Part shown: positions 15,136 through 23,327 of the stretch, one piece after another | Numbering within the stretch: the first letter of the stretch is position 1 | Layout of the letters: the number at the start of each line of letters is the position of its first letter | NCBI GenBank assembly: GCA_020199905.1 | Contig: JAIVJS010000080.1 | Location: 1 to 41,781 of the forward strand | DNA length: 41,781 bases | Origin: Acidobacteriota bacterium | GTDB lineage: Bacteria; Acidobacteriota; Thermoanaerobaculia; UBA5066; Gp7-AA6 | Reading direction: 5' to 3' | Made by a program: the position numbers and the translations under genes | The notes under the pieces: model-generated | What the model was told of the DNA's origin: nothing | What the model saw: only the letters and a program-made list of their open reading frames with translations | The model's database searches: none

Positions 15136-17460
15136 ATGGGCAAGGACAAGCTGCGGCTCGGCTTCAACGGGCACTTCGAGGAGAAAGAGGTCGAGATCGC
15201 GGCCGGCGATCCAACTCCCTGGGACCCCTCGCAGACGTTTTCCATCCTGGGCGCGCGGACTCCGCGGCTGGACGCGCGCGCCAAGGCCACGGGAGCGGCC
15301 CGGTACTCGATCGACGTGCGACTCCCCGGGATGCTCTACGCCCGGATCCTGCGCAGCCACGACCCCGCGACGGTTGTCCGGTCGCTCGACCTGACCGCCG
15401 CGCGGAAAATGCCCGGAATCCGGGCCGTGCTCGCGATCGCAAAGCCCGGGGACGCGCTCCGGTTTGCGGGTCAGGAAGTCGCCGCGGTCGCCGCCGACAC
15501 GCCGGAGCGCGCGCTCGACGCCATCTCCGCGATCCGGGTCGAGTACGGCGCCCGGCCCTTCGTCGTCGAAATCGACAAGGCGCGGGCCGACGGCGCTCCG
15601 CTCGTCTTCGAAGGCAAGGTCGAGACGAAGACCTCCGCCGGCGACGCTCCCGGGGCGAAAAAGGCCCTCCCGAGGAAGGGGAACGTCCAGGGACCCCGCG
15701 CCTCCGACAAAGGCAACGTCGCCGAGGGATTCGGGAAGGCGGACGCGGTCGTCGAAGGCACGTACTCGACGCAGGTCCAGACGCATTCCGCGCTCGAGAC
15801 GCACGGCGTCGTCGCCCGCTGGGAGGGAGACGAGCTGACCGTCTGGGCCTCGACCCAGGGGATCTTCTCCGTGCGCGAGGAGCTCTCGCAGACCCTGGGT
15901 GTCCCGCTCTCGAAAGTGAACGTCATCACCGAGTACATGGGCGGCGGCTTCGGCGCGAAATTCGGTGCCGGCGTCGAGGGCGTGACGGCGGCGAAGCTCG
16001 CGAAGGAGGCCGGCGCACCGGTCAAGCTCTTCCTCGACCGCAAGGAGGAGCATCTCGCCGTGGGCAACCGCCCCTCCTCCGTGCAATGGGTCAAGGCGGG
16101 GGCCACGAAGGACGGCAAGCTGACGGCCCTGCAGCTCATCGTGCACGGCGGGGGAGGCACCAACGGCGGCACCGGGACCTCCGGGCCGCTCAAGAACGTG
16201 TACGCCTGCGACAACGTGAAGACGGAGGAGTTCGACGTCTTCACCAACTCAGGCCCCTCGGCGGCGTTCCGCGCGCCCGGTCATCCTCAGGGCGCCTTCG
16301 CTCTCGAGGCGACGATGGACGAGCTGGCGGCGCGGATCGGGATGGACCCGCTCGAGTTCCGGCTCAAGAACGATCCTTCGGAGGTCCGGCGCGAAGAGTT
16401 CCGCATCGGAGCGGAGAAGATCGGCTGGGCGGGTCGCGACGCGCGGCGGAGAGTTCCGGACAACCCGGCCCTCCGGCGAGGGGTCGGCATGGGCGCTGCC
16501 ATCTGGTACAACACCGGCGGCACGGGACCGAAGGCGACCGTCACCATCCATCGCGACGGGTCCGCGGAAGTCGTGCACGGCGTACAGGACCTCGGCACGG
16601 GCGCCCGGACGATGGTCGGCATCGTGGCCGCCGAAGAGCTCGGCCTCCCGCTCGAGAAGATCGCGGTGCGCATCGGCGACACCCGGATGCCCTACGGGCC
16701 GGGCTCCGGCGGATCGACGACCACGCCGTCCACGGCGCCCACCATCCGCGCGGCCGCCTGGCAGGCGAAAAAGAAGGTCGCCGCCTCCGTCGCGTCCGCC
16801 TGGGGAGTGCCGGAGGAGGCGGTCGTCGCGAGCGCGGCCGGGTTCTCGATGAACGGCGACGCCGGCAAGCGGCTGTCCTGGAAGGAGGCGTGCGGGCGCC
16901 TGCCCGAAGAGGGCGTGTCGGCGACCGCGTCGCGCGCCGAGAATCATCCCGACGCCTGGAAGAGGTTCACCGCCGGCGCGCAGTTCGCGGACGTCGAGGT
17001 GGACGTCGAAACCGGCCTCGTCCGCGTCCGGAAGGTGGTCGCCGTGCATGACTGCGGGCTCGTCGTGAACGCGCTGACGGCCGAGAGTCAGGTGCACGGC
17101 GGCGTCATCCAGGGAATCTCGTACGCGCTCTACGAGAACCGGATCCTCGACCGGGCGACCGGCCGGATGGTCAACCCGAACGTCGAGCAATACAAGATCG
17201 TCGGAGCAATGGACGTCCCCGAGATCGACGTCACCTTTCTGCCGGTGTGGGACGCCGTCAACAACACGCACTCGGTGGGAATCGGCGAGCCCGCGACTGT
17301 GCCGACGGCGGCGGCCGTCGCCAACGCCGTCTCGCACGCCATCGGTGCGCGCATCCGGAGCCTGCCGATCACGCCCGAATCCGTGCTCGCGGCCCTCGAC
17401 GGGAAGGCCCGCGTCGCGGCAATGCCTGGCCGGGAAACGCGGGAAGGAGGCCGGGCATGA
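15136..17460 (+). CDS. Molybdenum-binding large subunit, PaoC/CoxL-type oxidoreductase
   Basis: The 774-residue protein is the catalytic subunit. Residues about 40-150 are the hammerhead domain (RLDARAKATGAARYSIDV). The cofactor-binding body carries EYMGGGFGAKFGAG, AFRAPGHPQGAF, HGVQDLGTGARTM and GPGSGGSTTTPSTAP. The catalytic glutamate lies near the end in SVGIGEPATVPTAA. No CO-dehydrogenase active-site loop with AYxCSFR is seen, so this is not a form I CO dehydrogenase. Aldehyde or N-heterocycle oxidation is more likely. It starts at the ATG at 15136 behind GAGGAGG, just after the FeS gene, and overlaps the FAD gene by ATGA. It has no signal of its own and would be co-exported with the Tat-tagged subunit. 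Confidence 0.92.
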   Translation: MGKDKLRLGFNGHFEEKEVEIAAGDPTPWDPSQTFSILGARTPRLDARAKATGAARYSIDVRLPGMLYARILRSHDPATVVRSLDLTAARKMPGIRAVLAIAKPGDALRFAGQEVAAVAADTPERALDAISAIRVEYGARPFVVEIDKARADGAPLVFEGKVETKTSAGDAPGAKKALPRKGNVQGPRASDKGNVAEGFGKADAVVEGTYSTQVQTHSALETHGVVARWEGDELTVWASTQGIFSVREELSQTLGVPLSKVNVITEYMGGGFGAKFGAGVEGVTAAKLAKEAGAPVKLFLDRKEEHLAVGNRPSSVQWVKAGATKDGKLTALQLIVHGGGGTNGGTGTSGPLKNVYACDNVKTEEFDVFTNSGPSAAFRAPGHPQGAFALEATMDELAARIGMDPLEFRLKNDPSEVRREEFRIGAEKIGWAGRDARRRVPDNPALRRGVGMGAAIWYNTGGTGPKATVTIHRDGSAEVVHGVQDLGTGARTMVGIVAAEELGLPLEKIAVRIGDTRMPYGPGSGGSTTTPSTAPTIRAAAWQAKKKVAASVASAWGVPEEAVVASAAGFSMNGDAGKRLSWKEACGRLPEEGVSATASRAENHPDAWKRFTAGAQFADVEVDVETGLVRVRKVVAVHDCGLVVNALTAESQVHGGVIQGISYALYENRILDRATGRMVNPNVEQYKIVGAMDVPEIDVTFLPVWDAVNNTHSVGIGEPATVPTAAAVANAVSHAIGARIRSLPITPESVLAALDGKARVAAMPGRETREGGRA

Positions 17461-18425
17461 AGACCTTTACGCTCCTTCCGGTGCGGTCTCTCCTCGAAGG
17501 AGGCCGGGAATCCGCCAAACCGGGCAGCATCCTGAAGGCCGGAGGCGTGGACCTCCTCGACCGCATGAAGGAGGGGCTGGAGACTCCCGACCGCGTCGTG
17601 TCCATCGCGCACGTCCCCGGCCACGACGGCATCGAAGTCGGGCCGCCGGCGCGCATCGGCGCTCTCGCGACCCTCGCGCGCCTCGACTCGCACGCGGAGC
17701 TGCGGCGCGTGTATCCGGCGCTGGCGGACGCGGCCGGTGGGGCCGCGACGCCTCAGATCCGGAACATGGCGACTCTCGGCGGCAATCTCGCTCAGCGGCC
17801 GCGGTGCTGGTATTTCCGTCAGGCGGAGTTCGACTGCACCAAGAAGGGCGGGGCCCAGTGCTTTGCCTTGAACGGCGAGAATCGGTTCCACGCCATCTTC
17901 GACACCGACGTCTGCTGCTGCATCCATCCCTCCGCCACCGCGGTTGCCCTGCTCGCGTACGCTGCCCGCGTGGACACCGTGGGGACGCGGGGAAAACGGT
18001 CGATTTCGATCGAGGACTTCTTCGTCGCGCCGCGGGAAGACCCGACGCGCGAGAACCAGCTCGCGGCGGGCGAGGTGATCGAGGCGGTCGTGCTGCCCGC
18101 GCCGGCGCCCGGCTCGCGATCGGTTTACAAGAAGTTGAAGGAGAAGGAGTCGTTCGACTGGCCTCTCGTCGAGACCGCCGTCTCCGTGTCGGTCTCGAGA
18201 GGGACGATCCAGGACGCGCGTGTGGTGCTCGGATCCGTCTCCCCCGTTCCCCGCCGCGCGCGGGGCGCCGAGAAGATCCTGGCGGGCGCCCGGCCGTCTG
18301 CCGAGCTGATCGCCCGGGCCGCCGAAGCCGCCGTCGCGGGGGCCACTCCCCTTTCCCAGAACGCGCACAAGGTGCGGCTCGCCCGCGTGATGGTGGAACG
18401 CGCCCTCCGAGAGATTCTCGCCTGA
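17457..18425 (+). CDS. FAD subunit with extra iron-sulfur insertion, PaoB/YagS-type
   Basis: The 322-residue protein has the FAD-binding PCMH fold: AGGVDLLDRM, VGPPARIGALATLARL and ATPQIRNMATLGGNLAQRPR. An insertion then carries cysteines typical of PaoB, whose 4Fe-4S cluster is unusual in the family: RCWYFRQAEFDCTKKGGAQC and DTDVCCCIHPSATA. CO dehydrogenase medium subunits lack this insertion. The C-terminal domain includes YKKLKEKESFDWPLVETAV. It overlaps the large-subunit stop (ATGA) behind a GGAGG site, so the three subunits form one operon. Confidence 0.9.
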   Translation: MKTFTLLPVRSLLEGGRESAKPGSILKAGGVDLLDRMKEGLETPDRVVSIAHVPGHDGIEVGPPARIGALATLARLDSHAELRRVYPALADAAGGAATPQIRNMATLGGNLAQRPRCWYFRQAEFDCTKKGGAQCFALNGENRFHAIFDTDVCCCIHPSATAVALLAYAARVDTVGTRGKRSISIEDFFVAPREDPTRENQLAAGEVIEAVVLPAPAPGSRSVYKKLKEKESFDWPLVETAVSVSVSRGTIQDARVVLGSVSPVPRRARGAEKILAGARPSAELIARAAEAAVAGATPLSQNAHKVRLARVMVERALREILA

Positions 18426-18445
18426 ACGACGATCCGCTGGCGGCG

Positions 18446-18706
18446 ATGCGCCGTTTCGCGAAGCCGATCCGCGACGGCGCCCGGGAAGCCGACCCATTCC
18501 TCTGCCGCCACCTGCGCACGAAGACCTGGTACGTCCCGGACTCGTTCGCCGAGCGGGACGTGTCGACATCGTCTTCGACGGCGCAGTACTGGTGCCTGAA
18601 GACGATGCGCTCCGACGGCCCCGACGGCGCTCTCGCTCTCCCCGAGGATTGCATGGACGAACGGGTCTGCTTTGAGCCGTCGATGGGGACCGCGAAGGAT
18701 TCCTAA
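18446..18706 (+). CDS. Small four-cysteine protein following the molybdenum-enzyme operon
   Basis: The 86-residue product starts at the ATG at 18446, 20 bases after the FAD-subunit stop. Cysteines are spaced as DPFLCRHL, AQYWCLKTM, LPEDCMDERVCFEP, with a conserved-looking middle (RTKTWYVPDSFAE, DGPDGALALP). I do not know the family. Four regularly placed cysteines with little else hydrophobic suggest a metal site or disulfides. Its position suggests an accessory role for the enzyme, but this is not shown. Confidence 0.6.
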   Translation: MRRFAKPIRDGAREADPFLCRHLRTKTWYVPDSFAERDVSTSSSTAQYWCLKTMRSDGPDGALALPEDCMDERVCFEPSMGTAKDS

Positions 18707-18712
18707 AAGACC

Positions 18713-18772
18713 GGAAGGCGGGAGGCGGGAAGCGGTGGCGGACGATCGGGGATGGCTGACAGCTGACAGCTA
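18713..18772. repeat. Heptanucleotide tracts (GGAAGGC class, then GGCTGAC/AGCTGAC)
   Basis: GGAAGGC, GGGAGGC and GGGAAGC units (18713-18741) are followed by GGCTGAC, AGCTGAC and AGCTAC (18754-18772). The second tract contains the TAG stop of mglA on the minus strand (18770-18772). Confidence 0.8.
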
Positions 18773-19354
18773 CTTCTTCTTCAACTCCATCAGCACCTGT
18801 CGGGCGACGGCCTTCAGCGTATCGAACACGCCGACGCCCGTGGGCGCGGTCGCCTCGAACGTGGGCTCCCCCTTGATGTTCAGCTGGCGGTACATCTCGT
18901 CGCTCGGCACCGCCGTCGGCAGGTCCCGCTTGTTGAACTGGAGAACGTAGGGAATCACGGAGATGTCGTAGCCCTGGTCCTTCAGGTTCTTGTCCAGATT
19001 CCGGATCGACTCCGCGTTCGCCTCCATCCGAGCCTCCTGGGAGTCGGCGACGAACACGACTCCGTCGACGCCTTTCAGGATGAGCTTCCGGGAAGCGTCA
19101 TAGAAGACCTGCCCGGGAACGGTGTAGAGGTGAAACCGTGTCTTGAAGCCTTTGACGGTTCCGAGGTCGAGCGGGAGAAAGTCGAAGAACAGGGTCCGGT
19201 CGGTCTCGGTCGCCAGAGAGATCAGCTTCCCCTTGGCGGCTGGATTCGTCCGATCGTAGATGTACTGGAGGTTCGTCGTCTTGCCACAGAGGCCCGGACC
19301 GTAATAGACGATCTTGCAGTTGATTTCCCGCGCCGCGTAATTGATGAATGTCAT
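18770..19354 (-). CDS. mglA: MglA-type small Ras-like GTPase
   Basis: The 194-residue GTPase has the P-loop [12 protein letters not shown] at residues 17-28, [20 protein letters not shown] (switch I region), [20 protein letters not shown] (switch II with the MglA-specific extension) and the guanine motif QFNKRDLP. The C-terminus contains KKK. MglA sets front-rear polarity for gliding or type IV pilus motility and is switched off by the GAP MglB, encoded 34 bases upstream. The pair adjoins dnaX-ybaB-recR rather than motility genes. Confidence 0.93.
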   Translation of the reverse strand: MTFINYAAREINCKIVYYGPGLCGKTTNLQYIYDRTNPAAKGKLISLATETDRTLFFDFLPLDLGTVKGFKTRFHLYTVPGQVFYDASRKLILKGVDGVVFVADSQEARMEANAESIRNLDKNLKDQGYDISVIPYVLQFNKRDLPTAVPSDEMYRQLNIKGEPTFEATAPTGVGVFDTLKAVARQVLMELKKK

Positions 19355-19388
19355 GGCTCGAGGGGGACGATCCCTGTCAAGTCCGGGA

Positions 19389-19889
19389 TCACTCCGAAAA
19401 CAGCCGGTCGATGTCGTCGTCCGTAATTTCCGAGAACGGCGACTCGAACTCCACGCTCAGGTTCGATTTTTCGCGGGCCGCCTTCTCCGTGATCTCCTCG
19501 AAGATCCGGTCGAGCTCGGACGTGGCCCGCCGGACCCGAAGCCGCACGAGACCGAGCGACGAGCGCTCATCGAAGATCACGACGAGGATGACGCGCTGCG
19601 CGACGATGGAAATGTGAATGTTGTCCTTCTCCCCTTCGTGGAAGAGGATCGAGAACTCCTTTTCGCCGATGAGCCGCGCCAGGCCATCGGTCGCGGCGAC
19701 GTTGCCCGCCGTCAGCGACGCCAGCGAGGTCGTATCGAGGTTGGTCATGTCCCCCATCGCCGCGATCTGCTGGCCGTTCTTGTCGACCAGGAACACCACG
19801 TTGGCGTTGGAGTCCTGCCGGAGACGCCCGAGCGCGTCCTTGATCTTCTGAAATTCCTCGTCATACAGGACGAGGTCCGGCGTGCTCAT
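19389..19889 (-). CDS. mglB: MglB-like Roadblock/LC7 protein
   Basis: This 166-residue protein is assigned to the ATG at 19887-19889; an in-frame upstream ATG exists but adds only ten residues before the conserved start [20 protein letters not shown]. The Roadblock fold is visible in [56 protein letters not shown] and [20 protein letters not shown]. The C-terminal extension ([14 protein letters not shown]) is like that of MglB proteins. MglB is the GTPase-activating partner of MglA, encoded just downstream. Confidence 0.9.
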   Translation of the reverse strand: MSTPDLVLYDEEFQKIKDALGRLRQDSNANVVFLVDKNGQQIAAMGDMTNLDTTSLASLTAGNVAATDGLARLIGEKEFSILFHEGEKDNIHISIVAQRVILVVIFDERSSLGLVRLRVRRATSELDRIFEEITEKAAREKSNLSVEFESPFSEITDDDIDRLFSE

Positions 19890-19923
19890 TTTTACGTTGT
19901 CTCTCGTGTGAAAACTCAATTCT

Positions 19924-19957
19924 ACAACACCGGGCCGCTGAGGCAGCCCGGTGTTGT
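19924..19957 (-). terminator. Strong hairpin between recR and mglB
   Basis: ACAACACCGGG at 19924-19934 pairs perfectly with 19947-19957, plus one inner pair, giving a 12-bp stem and 10-base loop. It lies downstream of recR and upstream of mglB on the minus strand. There is no good T-run on either side, so it may be a weak terminator or an attenuating leader for mglBA. Confidence 0.5.
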
Positions 19958-19963
19958 CGCTGG

Positions 19964-20112
19964 CAACTCTCAGCTTTCAGCTTTCAGCCGTTCCACCGGA
20001 GTCGCAACCGCATGAATTCGACGAATGCGTCGACTACGCGGAAGGTCGCACGGGAGGAGAGGAAACGCGGAAGCGCACAGCTGAGAGCTGACGGCTGACC
20101 GCTGACAGCTTC
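19964..20112. repeat. Two heptanucleotide tracts flanking a short spacer
   Basis: AACTCTC, AGCTTTC and AGCTTTC lie at 19964-19988. CAGCTGA, GAGCTGA, CGGCTGA and CCGCTGA lie at 20078-20112 in the opposite sense, reaching the recR stop. The spacer between them has no coding frame I can support. Confidence 0.85.
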
Positions 20113-20711
20113 TACTCCAGCTCTCTCCGGTTTTCGAGCGAGCGCGCCATCGTCACTTCGTCGGCGTATTCGATGTCGCCGCCGACGGGAAGACCGAAGG
20201 CGATCCTCGTGACCCGAACGCCGGTGCCTTTCAGGCGGCGCGCCAGGTAGAGAGCGGTGGCCTCGCCTTCGACGTTCGGGTTCGTCGCGAGGATCACTTC
20301 GGTGACGTCGGGTCCGACGCGGCGAATCAGGCCCGCGGTGTCGATCTCGTCCGGCCCGATTCCCTTCAAGGGCGAGAGCGCGCCCCAGAGAACGTGGTAC
20401 CGGCCCCGGAACTCACGCGTCTTCTCGATCGCCGCCACATTCCCGGGCTCCTCGACGACGCAGAGAACGCTCGAGTCCCGCTCGGGGTCCGAGCACACCG
20501 GGCAGGGGTCGGTCTCCGTCAGCGTGTTGCAGTTGGAGCATCGCCTGACCGCACCTCGGGCCTCGGAGATCGCGCGAGCGAGGCGCTCCGACTCTTCGGG
20601 CGCGGACCTCAGGAGGTAGTAGGCGAGCCGGGCCGCGCTCTTGCTGCCGATGCCCGGCAGCCTCTGCAGCTCCGACGCGAGACGCTCGAACGCCCGAGGA
20701 ACGCCGGTCAT
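20112..20711 (-). CDS. recR: Recombination mediator RecR
   Basis: The 199-residue protein is of normal RecR length with the ATG at 20709-20711. An upstream ATG would add ten residues encoded by a dispersed repeat and is rejected. The helix-hairpin-helix (LQRLPGIGSKSAARLAYYLL), the C4 zinc finger (CSNCNTLTETDPCPVC) and the Toprim domain (VLCVVEEPGNVAAIEKT, VILATNPNVEGEATALYLAR) are intact. RecR loads RecA with RecO/RecF at gaps. It is third in the dnaX-ybaB-recR series. Confidence 0.97.
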   Translation of the reverse strand: MTGVPRAFERLASELQRLPGIGSKSAARLAYYLLRSAPEESERLARAISEARGAVRRCSNCNTLTETDPCPVCSDPERDSSVLCVVEEPGNVAAIEKTREFRGRYHVLWGALSPLKGIGPDEIDTAGLIRRVGPDVTEVILATNPNVEGEATALYLARRLKGTGVRVTRIAFGLPVGGDIEYADEVTMARSLENRRELE

Positions 20712-20717
20712 AAAGAC

Positions 20718-20784
20718 GGGAATCGAGAGCCGAGCGACCAAGGGGAGCGAGACGGCCGCGGTACTCCGCGGTCAAGGAGTTCGG
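20718..20784 (-). repeat. Three-copy dispersed element, copy B (before recR)
   Basis: This is the reverse complement of the element at 11576-11640. On the minus strand it reads TTGACCGCGGAGTACCGCGG and continues through CTCGGCTCTCG, ending seven bases before the recR ATG. It extends the recR frame upstream with spurious residues. Confidence 0.85.
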
Positions 20785-20828
20785 AGATCGAAAATCGAAA
20801 GAACCGATTCGGACCGTCGGGGCTCGTC

Positions 20829-20856
20829 GTTTCCCGTTTCCCGTTTCCCGTTTCCC
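20829..20856. repeat. Heptanucleotide repeat (GTTTCCC x4)
   Basis: Four perfect GTTTCCC units lie in the ybaB-recR spacer (20712-20883). The same unit occurs beside dispersed copy A near 11641-11654 and, inverted, near 24452-24466. Confidence 0.9.
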
Positions 20857-20883
20857 GGACCGGGCCCCGGGCCCGGCCTCTTT

Positions 20884-21177
20884 TCACCTTCCGCCCATCA
20901 TCCCGCCGAGCATCGACGAGGTCTTCTTCTGGACGGCCTCGTCGACCTGGCGCGAGCCGTCGCGGAAGGCCGCGAGCACGAGGTCCTGGAGGGTTTCGAC
21001 GTCCTGCGGATCCACGCACGCGGGGTCGATCGTCACCGACAGCAGCTCCTTGGTTCCGGAGAGGACGATCCTGACCATCCCGCCGCCCGAGGCCGCTTCG
21101 ACCTTCAACGCATCGAGCTCGGTCTGCATCTTCGACTGCATGGCCTGGGCCTGCTGCATCATTTTCTGGATGTTCAT
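20884..21177 (-). CDS. ybaB: YbaB/EbfC nucleoid-associated protein
   Basis: The 97-residue protein matches the family from the first residue: MNIQKMMQQAQAMQSKMQ, ALKVEAASGGGMVRIVLSG, VTIDPACVDPQDVETLQDLV, and a methionine/glycine-rich end (SSMLGGMMGG). YbaB dimers bind DNA and coat the nucleoid. The gene overlaps the dnaX stop by ATGA, as in the conserved dnaX-ybaB-recR arrangement. Confidence 0.97.
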   Translation of the reverse strand: MNIQKMMQQAQAMQSKMQTELDALKVEAASGGGMVRIVLSGTKELLSVTIDPACVDPQDVETLQDLVLAAFRDGSRQVDEAVQKKTSSMLGGMMGGR

Positions 21178-22856
21178 CCGCGATCCTCCTCCTCTTTCAC
21201 TTCCGTCAGCTCCGCCCGAAAGAGCTCCATCGCGGAGCGAACGACGGGATCGGTCTCGGCCCGGTTGCTCGCTCTTTCCCGGGACAGCGCCTCCCCGGGC
21301 ACCTCGCGCGCGACCTGTCCGAGGTCTCCATCGGCGGGAGGCCCGGTCTTCAGGACCACGCGCAGCGCCCGGCCGAACGCCTCCCGGACGACGTCGCCCA
21401 GGAGCTTTCGCGTCGCCGGCTCTTCGAGCGCCTCTTTCGCAGCCGCCTTGTCGATGCCGAATCGGAAGACGAGCTCATCGCCGTTCACGGACACGGACTG
21501 CGCGAGGCTGGCCTGCGCGGCGGCGATGCGCCGGCGGGACTCCAAGATCTGGTGAAACCGCGTCAGGGCGGCCGCATCGTCGGACGGGCGGGGCGTCTCC
21601 GGCTCCGGCTCACGCTCCATCTCGACCGGGACGATCGACAGGATCCGAGCTCCGCCTTCGGAGGGTCGCGGAGGAACCGGCGCGGGCGCGCCCGGAGCCG
21701 GCGAGGCCGCGGGACCGGTGCGCGCCGCAGAGCCCCCACCCGCCAGGAGGTCTTCGATCGATTTCAGACGCGGAAGCTCCGCCAGACGGAGGACCAGCAT
21801 CTGCAGGATCAGGCCGGCGTCGTCGGCGCGGCGCGTCAGGGCGTCCGCGTCGATGGCGAGCGCCATCCCGCGGAGGAGGTTCTCGTAGGGCATCGAGCGC
21901 GCGAGGGCCTCGAATCGGGGCCGGTCCGCGGGCGCGGCGTCTGCCGGAGCCCCGGCGGCCACGAGCAGCAGCGTCTTCCAGAGCTTCAGAAGCTCCTTGA
22001 AGATGTGCCGGGGATCCTCTCCCCCGTCCAGGAGCCGCCCGAGCGTCGCGATCGCGGCCGCGCGGTCGCCGGTCGCGATGGACGAGTACACGCTCTCGAG
22101 CATCTCGCGGTCGACCAAGGCGAGGATGGCGCCGACGTCGGCCTCCCCGATCGTGCTGTCTCCCCCGGCGAGGGACGCCGCCTGGTCGAGGAGGGAGAGG
22201 CCGTCCCTCAGGCTGCCTTCGGCGGCCGAGGCCAGCAAGGCGAGGGCGCCCGGCGCGATCGGAATCTTCTCGGAGGCCGCGACCCGCGTCAGCTGTTCCT
22301 GGATCTCGGCGACGGAGAGGGCCTTGAATCCGAAGCGCTGGCATCGCGAGACGATCGTCGGCGGAATCTTGTGGAGCTCCGTGGACGCCAGGATGAATCG
22401 GGCGTGCGGCGGCGGCTCCTCGAGGGTCTTTAACAGGGCGTTGAACGCCTCCGTCGTGAGCATGTGGACTTCGTCGATGATCGCGATCCGGTAGCGGTCC
22501 CGCTGAGGCGCGTACCGCACTGTCTCGATGAGCTCCCTCGCGTTCTCGATCTTCCGATTCGAAGCCCCGTCGATCTCGTGGACGTCGAGAGACTCGCCGC
22601 GCGCGAGGATCTCGCGGCAGGAAGCGCACTCCCCGCAGGGCGTCACGGTCGGCCCCTTGTCGCAGTTGAGCGCCCGAGCCAGCAGCCGGGCCGTCGACGT
22701 CTTTCCGACGCCGCGGGGCCCGGTCAGAAGATAAGCGGGTGCGACTCGCCCTTCGGAAATCGCGTTCGAAAGTGTCCGCGCGATGGCCCCCTGGCCGATC
22801 AGATCGGCAAAGAGGCGGGGGCGCCATTTTCTCGGAAGCGAAAGATGGTCGGTCAT
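21174..22856 (-). CDS. dnaX: DNA polymerase III subunit gamma/tau
   Basis: This 560-residue clamp-loader ATPase starts at the ATG at 22854-22856 (MTDHLSLPRKWRPRLFADLI). It has Walker A GPRGVGKTSTARLLARALNC, the zinc module CGECASCREI, Walker B and sensor region AIIDEVHMLTTEAFNALLKT, and a lid domain to about residue 360. A proline/alanine linker and a C-terminal tau-like domain follow (FHQILESRRRIAAAQASLAQ, VNGDELVFRFG, LLGDVVREAFGRALRVVLKT). It loads the beta clamp in replication. It sits 31 bases behind the SRP RNA gene. Confidence 0.97.
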   Translation of the reverse strand: MTDHLSLPRKWRPRLFADLIGQGAIARTLSNAISEGRVAPAYLLTGPRGVGKTSTARLLARALNCDKGPTVTPCGECASCREILARGESLDVHEIDGASNRKIENARELIETVRYAPQRDRYRIAIIDEVHMLTTEAFNALLKTLEEPPPHARFILASTELHKIPPTIVSRCQRFGFKALSVAEIQEQLTRVAASEKIPIAPGALALLASAAEGSLRDGLSLLDQAASLAGGDSTIGEADVGAILALVDREMLESVYSSIATGDRAAAIATLGRLLDGGEDPRHIFKELLKLWKTLLLVAAGAPADAAPADRPRFEALARSMPYENLLRGMALAIDADALTRRADDAGLILQMLVLRLAELPRLKSIEDLLAGGGSAARTGPAASPAPGAPAPVPPRPSEGGARILSIVPVEMEREPEPETPRPSDDAAALTRFHQILESRRRIAAAQASLAQSVSVNGDELVFRFGIDKAAAKEALEEPATRKLLGDVVREAFGRALRVVLKTGPPADGDLGQVAREVPGEALSRERASNRAETDPVVRSAMELFRAELTEVKEEEDRG

Positions 22857-22886
22857 AGGAACGGGCACAGGCACGAATATGAGAGT

Positions 22887-23017
22887 CCGGCGGCCGAAGA
22901 TGGATTCAGGTTGACCTGCGGCGCACGGTGGCGCCTCCTGATCGCTGCTTCCTTCCGGACCTGACGAGGTTCGGAGACTTCCGTCGCACAGGGCCCGAAC
23001 CCATCTTCGGCCGCCGG
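22887..23017 (-). ncRNA. ffs: Small (4.5S-type) signal recognition particle RNA
   Basis: The minus strand holds the diagnostic apical loop of SRP RNA, GTCAGGTCCGGAAGGAAGCA, within a long hairpin. Its ends are a perfect 17-pair helix (22887-22903 with 23001-23017). No Alu domain is present, so it is the short bacterial form. It binds Ffh for co-translational membrane targeting. The order ffs-dnaX-ybaB-recR is known from many bacteria. Exact 5' and 3' ends are estimates from the closing helix. Confidence 0.95.
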
Positions 23018-23027
23018 AAAATTCATT

Positions 23028-23327
23028 CTAATGCGAATGATTGAGTCGTCCGTTTTCATTTTCAGTTTCCACTTTTTCAGACGGGCCGGGAGACTCGAAC
23101 GCGCCCGAGGTTTTTTCCCGGGATCGAGCGGGAGACTCATCCTTCCCCAGCAGCCAGATGAGACCGAGGACGACCGCGAATCCGGCCACCAGATCCGTGT
23201 CATGGAGAGCGCCGGGCGGCAGCTCCGGCCAGAGCCCCCGTTCCGCGAGGAGGCTGAAACCGAGTGAAAACAGGCCCAGCGCGACGAGCAGGGCGGCGAT
23301 CCACCCCGGCAACCGCGGTAACGTCAT
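23028..23327 (-). CDS. Small two-helix membrane protein
   Basis: The 99-residue product starts at the ATG at 23325-23327, overlapping the anti-sigma stop (ATGA). Two membrane segments are visible (WIAALLVALGLFSLGFSLLA and DLVAGFAVVLGLIWLLG), then a charged tail (KDESPARSREKTSG, SEKVETENENGRLNHSH). I do not recognise it. Translational coupling to the zinc-finger anti-sigma gene suggests a part in the same envelope-response system. Confidence 0.65.
   Translation of the reverse strand: MTLPRLPGWIAALLVALGLFSLGFSLLAERGLWPELPPGALHDTDLVAGFAVVLGLIWLLGKDESPARSREKTSGAFESPGPSEKVETENENGRLNHSH

Noticed and set aside
15136..17460. Form I CO dehydrogenase large subunit
   Set aside because: The active-site loop typical of CoxL is absent, and the FAD subunit has the PaoB-type cysteine insertion that CO dehydrogenases lack.
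20712..20741. Upstream start for recR adding ten residues
   Set aside because: The added residues come from dispersed repeat copy B, and RecR normally begins near MTGVPRAFERLASEL.
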